Below, piece by piece: positions 44,001 through 53,562 of a stretch of 64,000 nt of DNA. The notes under the pieces are model-generated. The model did not search any database. It had not been told where the DNA came from and saw only the letters and a program-made list of their open reading frames with translations. The translations under genes were made by a program, and so were the position numbers. Each line of letters begins with the position of its first letter. Position 1 is the stretch's first letter. Source of the stretch: JAAYUJ01 sp963698165 (GTDB taxonomy: Bacteria > Desulfobacterota > Syntrophobacteria > Syntrophobacterales > Syntrophobacteraceae); the NCBI GenBank assembly GCA_963698165.1, contig CAVOPT010000006.1, forward strand, positions 124,001 to 188,000, written 5' to 3'.

Positions 44001-45323
44001 TCAATATAGAATGCCCGTTTCCTGGTTTTCGATGCGAATGAGCTGAGTCGGCGCCAACACGACTTCGAGCCTGCCGATTTCCTCCAGCGCCTTCCGAACA
44101 TTGCTTTCCAGGGCTTCATGGGTGAGCATGACGATGGGCACGGCGCCTTCCATCTGACGCCCCTTCTGAATCACGGAGGCGATGCTGATGTTGTTGGCTC
44201 CGAGGATGCCGGCGATTTTCGAGAGCACTCCCGGCCGGTCCACGGCGGCAAATCGGAAATAGTAGCAGGTGGTGATGTCCATGATGGATTTGCTCGGGAT
44301 ATCCCGAAGGTATTCCGGCAGAAATGCCAGGTGGGGTATGCGCCCCGGGGTGTTTCCGCGCATGTCCCTGGCGATGTCGATGAGATCGCTCACGACGGCG
44401 CTCCCTGTGGGCATCATTCCGGCCCCCATGCCGTACAGCATGATGTTGCCCACCGCGTTCCCATGGATGTACACGGCGTTGTAGGCTTCCGTCACGCTGG
44501 CGAGCACGTGATCCTTGGGGATGAGGGTCGGATGCACCCGCATCTCTATCTTGTCGTCGGCTTTGCGGGCGATGGCCAGAAGCTTCAGCTGGTAACCGAA
44601 CTCTTCCCCGAACTGCACGTCGAGCAGGTCCACCCGGGCGATGCCTTCCGTGTAGACCTGATCAAACTGAATCTTTGTCCCGAAGCAAATGGCACTCGCG
44701 ATGGCAAGCTTGTGGGCGGCGTCGGTCCCCTCGATGTCGAGAGCGGGATTGGCTTCGGCATACCCCTTGGCCTGGGCCTCCTGGAGTGCCGCGGCGAAGG
44801 TGAGGCCGCCTTCGGTCATCCGCGTGAGAATGTAGTTGGCTGTCCCGTTGAGGATGCCGAAAATCGTGTCCACCCGATTGCCCGCAAGACCCTCCCGGAG
44901 AGCCTTGATCAGCGGAATTCCACCGGCCACCGAAGCCTCGAAACCGATGACCCGGCCATTCCTTTGGGCGACTTCGAAAAGCTCGTTTCCCGCATGGGCG
45001 AGGAGGGCCTTGTTGGCCGTGACCACGTGTTTCTTGCTCTCCAGGGCCCGGATGATCAGCTCCTTTGCAAAACCGGTCCCCCCGATCAGTTCTACAACAA
45101 TATCGATCTCAGGGTCGTCGAGGATGTCGTCAACCCGGTTCGTGAGCATTTCCCGGGGGACATCCACGGGCCTCGGCCTATCGAGATCCAGGTCCGCAAC
45201 CCGTTTGAGCCGCAACAGCATTCCAAGGCGACTCGCGATGGCTTCCGCATTCTCCCGGAGAACCTCGATGACTCCACAGCCCACGGTTCCCCAACCAATC
45301 AAGCCGACATGAATGGCACTCAT
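44001..45323 (-). CDS. hom: Homoserine dehydrogenase
   Basis: 440 residues. Rossmann motif HVGLIGWGTVGCGVIEVL at the start, catalytic/substrate region KHVVTANKALLAHAG, FEASVAGGIPLIKALREGLA and GILNGTANYILTRMTEGG, and a C-terminal ACT regulatory domain starting near VDRPGVLSKIAGILGANNIS. It reduces aspartate semialdehyde to homoserine. Start 45323 follows GAGGGAAGG; the frame is open 38 codons further without family support. ApgM-like gene follows, aminotransferase precedes (182-base gap). Confidence 0.96.
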   Translation of the reverse strand: MSAIHVGLIGWGTVGCGVIEVLRENAEAIASRLGMLLRLKRVADLDLDRPRPVDVPREMLTNRVDDILDDPEIDIVVELIGGTGFAKELIIRALESKKHVVTANKALLAHAGNELFEVAQRNGRVIGFEASVAGGIPLIKALREGLAGNRVDTIFGILNGTANYILTRMTEGGLTFAAALQEAQAKGYAEANPALDIEGTDAAHKLAIASAICFGTKIQFDQVYTEGIARVDLLDVQFGEEFGYQLKLLAIARKADDKIEMRVHPTLIPKDHVLASVTEAYNAVYIHGNAVGNIMLYGMGAGMMPTGSAVVSDLIDIARDMRGNTPGRIPHLAFLPEYLRDIPSKSIMDITTCYYFRFAAVDRPGVLSKIAGILGANNISIASVIQKGRQMEGAVPIVMLTHEALESNVRKALEEIGRLEVVLAPTQLIRIENQETGILY

Positions 45324-45505
45324 CCTTCCCTCGATTTCCGGTTCACTCGTTTGTTGTGCTTGCAGAGAGACCAACGGGAGGCTACTGATGAACAGCGTGC
45401 AATTTACAGAGCAGCAAGGTCTTCGCGAGAGACTCACGGCGCAGGCCGATCGACGGGAGCCATCGCCTCTGCGAACCGAAACGGTCCGACAGTTGTCGTG
45501 TGAAG

Positions 45506-46690
45506 CTATTTCTGGAGGGCGCGTCGAATTCCGCGGATGGCCTGGCGCGTTCGCATTTCATTCTCAACGAGGGCGAAACGCACGAAATCATCCCCGTACT
45601 CCCCAAACCCGAGTCCAGGGGAAACGGCCACCTTCCCCTCCTCGATGAGGTACTTGGAGAACTCGACGGATCCCATCTTGCGGAAAGGCTCCGGGATGCG
45701 AGCCCAGACGAACATGGTTCCCTTGGGCTTCTCGATGGACCACCCTATCCGGTTCAAGCCATCCACCAGAACGTCTCTGCGGGATTCGTAGATGGACACG
45801 ATGTCGCCGACGCACTCCTGGTCCTCATTAAGGGCGATGATGGCCGCGATCTGGATGGGCTGGAAGACTCCGTAGTCGAGGTAGCTCTTGATTCTGGTGA
45901 GGGCGGCCACCATCTCCTGATTCCCCACGCAGAAGCCAATCCGCCAGCCTGCCATGCTGTAGCTCTTGGACATGGAGAAAAACTCCACCCCCACATCCTT
46001 TGCACCCGGCACCTGAAGGAAGCTCGGCGCCTGATAGCCGTCGAAGGTGAGATCCGCGTAGGCGAGATCGTGGATCACCATGATGTGGTTCTCCCTGGCG
46101 AATTCAACGATCTTGTGGAAGAACTCCAGATCCACCACGGCGGTAGTGGGATTGTGAGGGAAGGAAATGATGAGCAGACGGGGCCTTGGCCAGGTTTGCT
46201 TGGTGGCGTGCTCCAAATCCTCCAGGAAATTCCTGTCCGTCCCGATGGGTATGGACCGCACATCGCCTCCGGCAATGATGGCCGAGTAGGGGTGTATCGG
46301 GTACGTGGGATTGGGCGCGAAGACCACATGGCCCGGTGAAATGAGCGCAAGCACCAGATGGGACAGGCCTTCCTTTGCTCCGATGGTGACCACCGTCTCG
46401 GTCTCGGGATCGAGATCCACGTCATACCGACGCTTGTACCAGTTGGAAATGGCCTCCCGAAGCTTCGTGATGCCCCTCGACGCTGAATAGCGGTGGTTGT
46501 GAGACTTGTTGACCGCTTCGACCAGCTTGTCGATGATGTGCTTGGGAGTGGGGAGATCAGGATTTCCCATTCCCAGATCGATGATGTCCTCCCCCGCCCT
46601 CCTGCGCTCCATCTTCAAGGCATTGACCTGAGCGAAAACATACGGCGGCAGCCGGTACATCCGGCTGGTTTGTGCGATATTGAAGCTCAT
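45506..46690 (-). CDS. Class I/II aminotransferase (AlaC-like)
   Basis: 394 residues. PLP enzyme: LGMGNPDLPTPKHIIDKLVE, SASRGITKLREAISNWYKRR, PNPTYPIHPYSAII, ISFPHNPTTAVVDLEFF and the PLP lysine in EFFSMSKSYSMAGWRIGF. Similar enzymes use alanine or aspartate as donor; AlaC (alanine transaminase) is the closest style. Start 46690 has GGAG 7 bases upstream. Its position before hom suggests a role in aspartate-family amino acids. Confidence 0.9.
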   Translation of the reverse strand: MSFNIAQTSRMYRLPPYVFAQVNALKMERRRAGEDIIDLGMGNPDLPTPKHIIDKLVEAVNKSHNHRYSASRGITKLREAISNWYKRRYDVDLDPETETVVTIGAKEGLSHLVLALISPGHVVFAPNPTYPIHPYSAIIAGGDVRSIPIGTDRNFLEDLEHATKQTWPRPRLLIISFPHNPTTAVVDLEFFHKIVEFARENHIMVIHDLAYADLTFDGYQAPSFLQVPGAKDVGVEFFSMSKSYSMAGWRIGFCVGNQEMVAALTRIKSYLDYGVFQPIQIAAIIALNEDQECVGDIVSIYESRRDVLVDGLNRIGWSIEKPKGTMFVWARIPEPFRKMGSVEFSKYLIEEGKVAVSPGLGFGEYGDDFVRFALVENEMRTRQAIRGIRRALQK

Positions 46691-46788
46691 GGCTGTTCTC
46701 CATCGGTTCAAGCTTTGAATAGATAGCTCATAGACAGGGATATGTCAAAGGATTTGCGGCACATGGGGGATGGCGGTGCGATGGGGTG

Positions 46789-47634
46789 TCAGAAATTCAA
46801 CGACACGGTGTCTTCCAGCATGATTTCGAGCTCGGCCAGGAGAACTTCCTTGACCCCAAGCGCGTGAGCTTCGGGCAATCCGGCCAGAACCACGGAAGGA
46901 TCGTGGTTCATGCCCAAACCCATTTTGCAGCACCCCTGGTTCACGAGCCTCACGACCACCAAGAGAATGTCGTTGGTGTCAAACTCCTGTTTGTGATGAT
47001 CCCGGGCGATGTCGCAGTAGGCGTCAGGGATGTTCCACTGTTTCAGGAGGTTATGCCCGCAATCGGGATGCATGCCATCCAGGATCTCCAGGATGAGGGG
47101 CTTGGAAACGTCGATGTCCACTCGTCCCGCATTGTGGATCTTCTCGAGGATGTTCAAAAGAAAGAGTTTTCCAATGTCATGGAAAAGGCCGGCCAGGAAG
47201 CCTTCCTGGCTCAGATCCCGGTAGCCCGTTTTTTCCAGGAACCACCGGGTCCCCAGAGCGCACCCCAGGGCATGCTGCCAGAGGCTCTGCATGTGTCCGG
47301 CGATGACCTCGTTTCCGGCTCGATAGAAGTTTCTCTGAGTCACCATGACCACGCAGTTGAGGAGCTGCCTGGTGCCGAGGCGGATGATCGCTTCCCTGAT
47401 GGTGGACACCTTCTTCAAACCGGCAAAGAAAGCCGAATTGGCAATCCGCAGGATCTGGCTGGACAGAACCTGGTCTTTCAAGATGAGCTTTGCCACATGA
47501 TCGACGCTGTAGTCGGGCTTGTTGAGGAGCTCCTGCAGCTCCAGGGCAACGCGGGGAAAAACCCAGAGCTGGAGCTTCTCCGCCGCCAGGTGCTCCTTGA
47601 TGATGTCGAGAAGAGATTGTTTGTTGTCCGTCAT
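46789..47634 (-). CDS. HDOD-domain signalling protein
   Basis: 281 residues. HDOD domain, about residues 20-215: VSTIREAIIRLGTRQLLNCV, LARxxF-type HD-like FLAGLFHDIGKLFLLNIL and HPDCGHNLLKQWNIPDAYCD. HDOD proteins act as regulators in signalling and motility and often bind partners rather than hydrolyse. The ATG overlaps the stop of the PilB-type gene as ATGA, giving coupling. The first helix-rich 25 residues precede the domain. Confidence 0.88.
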   Translation of the reverse strand: MTDNKQSLLDIIKEHLAAEKLQLWVFPRVALELQELLNKPDYSVDHVAKLILKDQVLSSQILRIANSAFFAGLKKVSTIREAIIRLGTRQLLNCVVMVTQRNFYRAGNEVIAGHMQSLWQHALGCALGTRWFLEKTGYRDLSQEGFLAGLFHDIGKLFLLNILEKIHNAGRVDIDVSKPLILEILDGMHPDCGHNLLKQWNIPDAYCDIARDHHKQEFDTNDILLVVVRLVNQGCCKMGLGMNHDPSVVLAGLPEAHALGVKEVLLAELEIMLEDTVSLNF

Positions 47635-49589
47635 GTGCCACCTAGCAATCGTTTGATATCTTGGGGTGATCGGGGTTTTCCGACTCGGGGCAGATGGCGC
47701 AGCACTTCGTGAAGCGATGTCAATCCGTTGGCCGCCTTCAGGATGCCATCCTCGAGCAGCGTCACCAGTCCCGACGTTTCGGTGCTGATCTTTCTTATTT
47801 CGTAGGAGGTTTTCCGGGCAAGGAGGGCGTCCTTGACCATTTCATTGAGGACAAGGAGCTCGAAGACTCCCACGCGCCCCTTGTAGCCTGTGTAGCCGCA
47901 GGCCGAGCAGCCTCTGCCGTTCTTGAACTGGAAACCCCTCGTGTCATTGGTCGTGTAGCCTAGGCGACGCAGATCCACCGGCGAGGGAGAGTAAAGCTCC
48001 ACGCAATGGGGGCAGATCTGGCGAAGAAGCCTTTGGGCCACAACGCAGACCACGGTGGAGGAGATCAGAAACGCCTCGATGTCCATGTTGAGCAGCCTGA
48101 TCAGCCCGCCGATACTGTCTTCCGTGTGGAAAGTGGTCATGACCTTGTGGCCGGTGAGGGCGGCCTGGATGCACGTTTCGGCGGAAAACCGATCCCGTAT
48201 CTCGCCCACGACGATCACATCGGGGTCCTGCCTGACGATGTGACGAAGGGTCTCCTCGTAGGTGAGCCCGATCTTGTTGTCGATGGAACACTGGGAAATT
48301 CCGTCAAGCACATATTCGACGGGGTCCTCTGCGGTGATGATGCTCGTGTAGATCTCATTCAAGTGGCTCACGCAGGCATAGAGGGTGGTCGTCTTTCCCG
48401 AGCCGGTGGGCCCCGTGATGATGGTGACACCGCTCGGCACATCCAGGGCATCGTAGCGGAAGCGTTCGAGCATCTTCGGCACCATGCCGACGTCGTTCAT
48501 GTTGAGCAGTTGCCCCTTCTTGTTGAGGAGCCGCAGAACGGTCTTTTCACCCCACAGGGTCACATAGAAGGAAACGCGCAGGTCGATGGCAGCGCCGCTT
48601 CGCCGGTCGTCGAAGAGAATGCGCCCCCCTTGATGCCTTCTCCTTTCGGCGATATCCGCCTTGGCCATGATCTTGATGCGACTGGTCAGCGTAGCGGCGA
48701 TTTCGAGGGGCAGGTCTTTGTGGAGTACAAGCACGCCGTCCGTGCGAAATCGAATGCGCAACCGGTCTCTCATGGGCTCGATGTGAACGTCGCTGGCGCC
48801 GGCCCTGATGGCGGCGTCAAGGATTGAATTCACCAGACCGACAACGGTCTTCTCGTCGGGGGTCCCCGTCCTCAGATCCATGATGCCCCGCTTGATGTAG
48901 CCGAGCACCTCCGATACGGTGCTCCCTGAGCACATGGCGGGGGTGAGATTCTTGCCGAGAAGCTCCTCCGCGGCATCCCGGTCCGCGGAGCTGAGGGGGT
49001 CCACAAAGGCGACGAGGATCTTCCCCTTCTCTCTTCTTACGGGAAAAAACCGGTGGTCGGCGATCCATTTCACAGGGACCTTGGCGAGAAGGTCTTTTTC
49101 AATCTCCGAAAGGCTCACGTCGAAAAGCGGGAACCCCAGCTGGTAGGCGAGCACTTCCGCCAGTTTGTGCTCTTCGATGAAGTGGGCGTCGGTGAGCACT
49201 TCTCCAAGTTTCTTGGCGCCTTTGGACTCCTTCTGTATGCTGATGGCCGTCTGGAGCTCCTCGGCCGTCAGGTAGCCGAGCTCCACGAGCAATGCCCCGA
49301 TTCTCACCGACACGCGATTGGCGATGAGGGTTTCCCTGAGCTGCTGCGCCGTGATGAACTCCAGTTCCTGGAGCACGCTGGTGAGGGTCTTTTTGGTGGT
49401 CAGCTTCAGCTGAACCCTTCTCGCGTATGTAAACTGCTCCTCGGTGAGATGGCCTTCCTTGAGCAGAAGCCTGGCAATCTCCGCACCACTGTCCTCAGCC
49501 GCCTTGTTTCCGGAGTCGACGGCCGGCACTCCCTGGGGAGGGGCGGCGCTTTCCTTTTCGAGCGCTTCATGGGGAGAAGGGGAATCCAT
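47631..49589 (-). CDS. PilB/GspE-family secretion ATPase
   Basis: 652 residues. Two N-terminal MshEN-type regions (about residues 35-100 and 100-220) precede the ATPase: Walker A GPTGSGKTTTLYA (393-405), Asp box TAEDPVEYVLDGISQ, Walker B DPDVIVVGEIRD and the His box GHKVMTTFHTEDS. Zinc site CPHC (527-530) with CSAC (561-564) fits GspE/PilB. No pil or gsp partner is adjacent; only the HDOD gene overlaps its end. The partner secretion or pilus genes must lie elsewhere. Cytoplasmic, membrane-associated. Confidence 0.92.
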   Translation of the reverse strand: MDSPSPHEALEKESAAPPQGVPAVDSGNKAAEDSGAEIARLLLKEGHLTEEQFTYARRVQLKLTTKKTLTSVLQELEFITAQQLRETLIANRVSVRIGALLVELGYLTAEELQTAISIQKESKGAKKLGEVLTDAHFIEEHKLAEVLAYQLGFPLFDVSLSEIEKDLLAKVPVKWIADHRFFPVRREKGKILVAFVDPLSSADRDAAEELLGKNLTPAMCSGSTVSEVLGYIKRGIMDLRTGTPDEKTVVGLVNSILDAAIRAGASDVHIEPMRDRLRIRFRTDGVLVLHKDLPLEIAATLTSRIKIMAKADIAERRRHQGGRILFDDRRSGAAIDLRVSFYVTLWGEKTVLRLLNKKGQLLNMNDVGMVPKMLERFRYDALDVPSGVTIITGPTGSGKTTTLYACVSHLNEIYTSIITAEDPVEYVLDGISQCSIDNKIGLTYEETLRHIVRQDPDVIVVGEIRDRFSAETCIQAALTGHKVMTTFHTEDSIGGLIRLLNMDIEAFLISSTVVCVVAQRLLRQICPHCVELYSPSPVDLRRLGYTTNDTRGFQFKNGRGCSACGYTGYKGRVGVFELLVLNEMVKDALLARKTSYEIRKISTETSGLVTLLEDGILKAANGLTSLHEVLRHLPRVGKPRSPQDIKRLLGGT

Positions 49590-49942
49590 GTCTGTTCAAC
49601 CAGTCCGTTTATTGACGCATTGCATGAGAAGACGACAACGAAATAGTCATGATTTTGACTTGGAGGCGATCTCACCGCTCGTGGCGCCCATTGTGAAACC
49701 ACCCAGTCCTTCCTAAAACATGGGGCTTTCCGCCTGTTCACCGGGTGTTAATTCAAGAAACCGGCCAGGAGGCCCAATTGGATCCAAAAAATTCATTTTT
49801 GATTGAGGGAGGGACATGAAGCATGGCGACCGTCCACGCGAGGCATGGCGGGTGGAAATCGCTCATCTCGGGAAGCAGTTCGGCAGGGGAGCGACAGGGT
49901 TCTTGACCTCGAGGAACATGCATCGCAAAAGGCGATAAAATA

Positions 49943-50081
49943 AGGACTTATCCATAATTAACAGGAAGTGTTCACCAGCTCTACGCCCCCCTCACCCCAG
50001 CAGTCTCCCACCAGGGGAGAGGGAGCCATTCCCCCCTCCCCGTCGATGGGAGGGGGAATAGCCTATTTATGGATAAGTCCT
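49943..50081. repeat. MITE-like palindromic element
   Basis: Perfect 15-bp terminal inverted repeats AGGACTTATCCATAA at 49943-49957 and TTATGGATAAGTCCT at 50067-50081. Inside is a C-rich/G-rich stem, CATTCCCCCCTCCCC near 50027 paired with GGGAGGGGGAATAG near 50048. No coding capacity. Ends and length (139 bp) suit a miniature inverted-repeat element or a structured intergenic repeat. Confidence 0.6.
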
Positions 50082-50229
50082 GATGCTACACTGAGATTTT
50101 TGATGTGGGCAAAAGCGAAGCGCTGCCCACCTGGCGATGCCGTTTGGCAGTCCTGGTGGACAAGATAGAACCTCTGCCCACCCTACACGGGAGCCCCATC
50201 GGCCCTGAATTCTTGTTGCAGCAATAAAA

Positions 50230-50249
50230 ATCCCCGCGGAAGCGGGGAT
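50230..50249 (-). terminator. Rho-independent terminator of rpoH
   Basis: Stem ATCCCCGC/GCGGGGAT with a 4-base loop, followed on the minus strand by TTTTTATTGC. It lies 46 bases after the rpoH stop. Confidence 0.85.
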
Positions 50250-50294
50250 CTTAACGGCCAGCGCATGGCCACGAACCTTCAGGAGACATGATTC

Positions 50295-51272
50295 TTATAC
50301 TTCGATCATGCTCTCCTGCAGGAGATCGATGTCCTCGATTTCCTCTTCAAGATACGCTTTGAGTTTCTTCTTGAGGCGGCTTTCGATCTGCCGTACCCGT
50401 TCGCGGCTGATCCCGAAGCGATCCCCGATTTCCTGCAGGGTCATGGGTTCCTCGGTCAGGAGTCGCCTGTCGAAGATGACCGCCTCTTTTCCCTTGAGCT
50501 GGTCTTTGAAAAGGAGGAGCTTTTCGTGCAGGATGGCCTTGGCCTCCAGGTCCGCGATCTGGTCGTCAACCGGGAGGTCGTCCGAAGGCAAAAAAGACTT
50601 GTGGGTATCCTCCGAATCATCCTTAAGCGGGCTGTCTAGGGATATCTCCCAGCTGTTGAGCCGCTGATCCATTTCTATGATCTCGGACTCCTTGACGTCC
50701 AGGCGATGACTCAGGAGCTTCGGCGACGCTTCGATCCCCTGGGCCTCGAGCCTTTCCTTCTCCTTGCGCAGATTGAAGAAGAGCTTTCGCTGAGCCTGCG
50801 TGGTTCCAATTTTCACCAGCTTCCAGTTGTCCATGATGAACTTGATGATGTAGGCCTTGATCCAGAACGACGCATAGTAGGAGAACTTGTAGCCGCGGTA
50901 AGGGTCAAACTTCCGCACGGCCTGCATGAGTCCCACATTGCCTTCCTGAATGAGGTCCATCAAATTCTGCATCCAGTAACGCTGAAAATCCATGGCGATC
51001 TTGACCACGAGACGCAGGTTTGCCGTGATGAGCCTGTATCCCGCCTCCACGTCGTTCTTCTCGCGATACCGGATGGCCAGCTCTGTTTCTTCCTCACGGC
51101 TCAGCAGGGGATACCGCTTGATTTCGTCCAGGTAAATCCGAAAAGGGTCGAAGGAAACGGGGTGGGACCGTTCGGCAGTGGCAACAACCGCCGGCTGGGT
51201 CTCATCGTCCACCTCGGTTGTCACGTTCTCCTCCAAATCCCTCGTTTCTTCATCACGCATCATTGTGATCAC
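50295..51272 (-). CDS. rpoH: Heat-shock sigma factor RpoH
   Basis: 325 residues. RpoH rather than RpoD because the RpoH box is present (AQRKLFFNLRKEKERL near 165) and the protein lacks region 1.1. Region 2 is NLRLVVKIAMDFQRYWMQNL with YKFSYYASFWIKAYIIKFIM, region 4 is TLQEIGDRFGISRERVRQIE. The window's chaperone island at its left end could be a target, but no RpoH promoter was identified there. Followed by a terminator. Confidence 0.95.
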   Translation of the reverse strand: MITMMRDEETRDLEENVTTEVDDETQPAVVATAERSHPVSFDPFRIYLDEIKRYPLLSREEETELAIRYREKNDVEAGYRLITANLRLVVKIAMDFQRYWMQNLMDLIQEGNVGLMQAVRKFDPYRGYKFSYYASFWIKAYIIKFIMDNWKLVKIGTTQAQRKLFFNLRKEKERLEAQGIEASPKLLSHRLDVKESEIIEMDQRLNSWEISLDSPLKDDSEDTHKSFLPSDDLPVDDQIADLEAKAILHEKLLLFKDQLKGKEAVIFDRRLLTEEPMTLQEIGDRFGISRERVRQIESRLKKKLKAYLEEEIEDIDLLQESMIEV

Positions 51273-51594
51273 TACCTCAAGTAAGGGTGGTGTTCTTTGC
51301 TTGCCTCCAGGCCGGGGAGAGGATCACCTTGCGCTCAAAATCAACGGAGACCGGGGACTCAAGGCAACAGACCTGAGACAGAATACTAATACACCCTCTC
51401 CACCAATACAAGACGAAAAGGCCCTTCCTGATCCAAGTGCATCAACTTCCATTATACCCCAGACCGGGCAAAATCAATTCACAAACTCGTTGCTTTTTTC
51501 CAGCCGTTTCATTATAAGTGCCAAGCGCGCCTCGTGAACGACCCGTCTCAACATATTGTTTTCGATATAAATTTTAAGGTCAATCAACCATATC
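51273..51594. other. Divergent rpoH-hisC promoter region
   Basis: 322 bases between divergent genes. It holds a TATAAT for rpoH and a second TATAAT on the minus strand near 51512-51517. The hisC promoter is not identified with confidence. Confidence 0.55.
51451..51477 (-). promoter_or_regulatory. Possible sigma-70-type promoter of rpoH
   Basis: On the minus strand TTGATT (51472-51477) and TATAAT (51451-51456) are separated by 15 bases. The -10 is perfect but the spacer is shorter than the usual 17, so it is tentative. Confidence 0.4.
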
Positions 51595-52704
51595 ATGAAA
51601 CCGAGAGTCCCTGACCACATTGCCGGCATAGTTCCGTATCCCCCCGGGAAGCCTCTGGAAGAACTGGAGCGAGAATACGGAATAAAGGGGTCCATCAAGC
51701 TTGCCAGCAACGAGAACCCCCTCGGCCCTTCGCCAAAGGCCATCGCGGCCATGAACGGCGCGATGAAGCGCCTCCACCGCTACCCCGACGGGAGCGGCTA
51801 CTACCTCAGGCAGAAGATCAGCGAGAAATTCGGCCTCCCGTTTGACGGGATCATCCTGGGGAACGGCTCCAACGAAGTCATTGAGTTTGCCGTCCGGGCA
51901 CTTGTCCAACCCGGGGACGAAGTCATTGTGCCCGATCCTTCGTTCCTTCTCTACAAGCTTGTGACACAGTCGGTGGCCGGGAAGGCGGTTCCTGTTCCCC
52001 TCAGGAGCCTGGCCATTGATCTGCGTGGGACTCTCGCTGCGGTCACGCCGCGCACGCGCATCGTCTTTCTGACCAATCCCAACAACCCTACCGGGCAACT
52101 CATGGGCAAGAGCGAGTTCGACTCCTTCCTGGAAAAGCTTCCTCCCGAGGTTCTCGTGGTCCTCGATGAGGCATACATCGAATTCGCCAGGGATAAGGAC
52201 ACTCCCCGGGGTTTCGACTATGTCGGCCACCAGGGCCCCTATGTGATTGTTCTCAGGACCTTTTCCAAGGCATACGGCCTTGCGGGGCTCCGCATCGGCT
52301 TCGGTGTTGCCGCTCCTTTCATTGTCGACATTCTCAACCGGGTCCATCAGCCGTTCAACACGGGAAGCCTTTCCCAGGTGGCTGCGATGGCGGCGCTGGA
52401 TGACGACGATTTCGTGAGGGCCACACAGGAAACGGTCTGGACCGGCCTGGACTACCTGTACCGGGAGGTGGAGCGGCTCCGATTGCGATACGTGCCTTCT
52501 CAGGCGAATTTTTTCCTCATCGAAGTCCCCTTGGACGCAAAGCTGATCTTCGAGCACATGCTGCGCCAAGGCGTCATCATCCGCCCCATGAGCGCATACG
52601 GAATGCCCCGCACCATCAGGGTCAACGCCGGGCTTCCCGATGAAAACCAGCGCTTCATCAGGGCACTGGACCGCACTCTCCGCGAATTGGGGCACACAGG
52701 CTGA
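51595..52704 (+). CDS. hisC: Histidinol-phosphate aminotransferase
   Basis: 369 residues. PLP enzyme of histidine synthesis: YPPGKPLEELEREYGIKGSI near the N-terminus, LASNENPLGPSPKAIAAM, NPNNPTGQ, VVLDEAYIEFA, the PLP lysine in LRTFSKAYGLAGLRIGFGVA and the C-terminal GMPRTIRVNAGLPDENQRFI. It might use aromatic amino acid precursors too, as broad-specificity relatives do. cmk starts 7 bases after its stop. Confidence 0.95.
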   Translation: MKPRVPDHIAGIVPYPPGKPLEELEREYGIKGSIKLASNENPLGPSPKAIAAMNGAMKRLHRYPDGSGYYLRQKISEKFGLPFDGIILGNGSNEVIEFAVRALVQPGDEVIVPDPSFLLYKLVTQSVAGKAVPVPLRSLAIDLRGTLAAVTPRTRIVFLTNPNNPTGQLMGKSEFDSFLEKLPPEVLVVLDEAYIEFARDKDTPRGFDYVGHQGPYVIVLRTFSKAYGLAGLRIGFGVAAPFIVDILNRVHQPFNTGSLSQVAAMAALDDDDFVRATQETVWTGLDYLYREVERLRLRYVPSQANFFLIEVPLDAKLIFEHMLRQGVIIRPMSAYGMPRTIRVNAGLPDENQRFIRALDRTLRELGHTG

Positions 52705-52711
52705 CAAGGCC

Positions 52712-53401
52712 ATGGTCATAGCGGTGGACGGCCCTGCGGGCGCAGGAAAGAGCACGGTGTGTCGGCGGGTTGCAGAGGAACTGGGTTTCATCTACCTCGA
52801 TACGGGCGCCATGTACAGAGCCGTTGCCTGGGCCCTGCTTAAGAACAACATCGACCCTCGGTCGGACATGGACATTGAACAATTCCTCCCTTGCCTTCCC
52901 ATCGAGTTTGCCATAGAGAGCAATTCCCTCTCCATTTCCTATGGGGGGTCTGGGATTGCGGACGATCTTCGCAATCCCGAGACAACCCAGTACGCCTCTC
53001 TTGTCTCACGAAGAAAACCCGTGAGGGATTACCTCACCGTGTGGCAAAGGAAACTGGCGGCCATGGGCAACGTCGTCGCCGAAGGCCGTGACATGGGAAC
53101 GGTCGTTTTCCCGGATGCGGAGGTCAAGGTGTTTCTCACGGCAAACCTTGAAACCCGTACCCAACGGAGGCTCCTGGAGTATCATAATAAGGGCGTGCCC
53201 ATGGACTTCGCCACACTGGAGGCCCAGATCAGCGCCAGGGATGAAGCGGACCAAAGCCGGTCCATCGCGCCGCTGCGGGCCGGCGAAGGAGTTGCCATCC
53301 TGGATTCCTCCCACCTGAACATCGATCAAGTGGTCGGCCGTTTGCTCACAATGGCTTCCGCCGCCCTGGAAGAGAAGGGGGAGGCCCGGTTCGGCGAGTG
53401 A
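52712..53401 (+). CDS. cmk: Cytidylate kinase
   Basis: 229 residues. P-loop VDGPAGAGKSTVCRRVAEEL at residues 5-24, then YLDTGAMYRAVAWALL and AEGRDMGTVVFPDAEVKVFL, the CMP/dCMP-binding signature. It phosphorylates CMP. Start at 52712 gives the normal N-terminus, with ACAAGG nearby; the frame is open 24 codons further inside hisC. rpsA follows, a common cmk-rpsA pair. Confidence 0.96.
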   Translation: MVIAVDGPAGAGKSTVCRRVAEELGFIYLDTGAMYRAVAWALLKNNIDPRSDMDIEQFLPCLPIEFAIESNSLSISYGGSGIADDLRNPETTQYASLVSRRKPVRDYLTVWQRKLAAMGNVVAEGRDMGTVVFPDAEVKVFLTANLETRTQRRLLEYHNKGVPMDFATLEAQISARDEADQSRSIAPLRAGEGVAILDSSHLNIDQVVGRLLTMASAALEEKGEARFGE

Positions 53402-53562
53402 TCCGGATCCGCTTTTGACAGGATCCGCTTTCCCTCGGAAACGAATTTCGCATGGCAGCACAAGTGTTTTAAATTCGCATTGCCAATGGTTTTGCATTTT
53501 GCTAAGTTAGAACATTGAAAATCTGGCGGAAGCCAAATATCGACAAGGGGGTACTGAGTTAA

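Larger units (their letters stand above)
49590..50294. other. 705-base gap with small repeat and terminator
   Basis: No gene is supported. It holds an imperfectly palindromic insertion-like element (49943-50081) and the rpoH terminator (50230-50249). Short frames such as the 66-codon + frame at 49968 arise inside the repeat. Confidence 0.55.

Noticed and set aside
44118..45503. 461-codon frame opposite hom
   Set aside because: Overlaps a gene with full family motifs; codon pattern mirrors the real frame.
51495..51520. TGGCAC with TATAAT on the minus strand, considered as a sigma-54 site
   Set aside because: No TTGC at the required distance; only the TATAAT remains.
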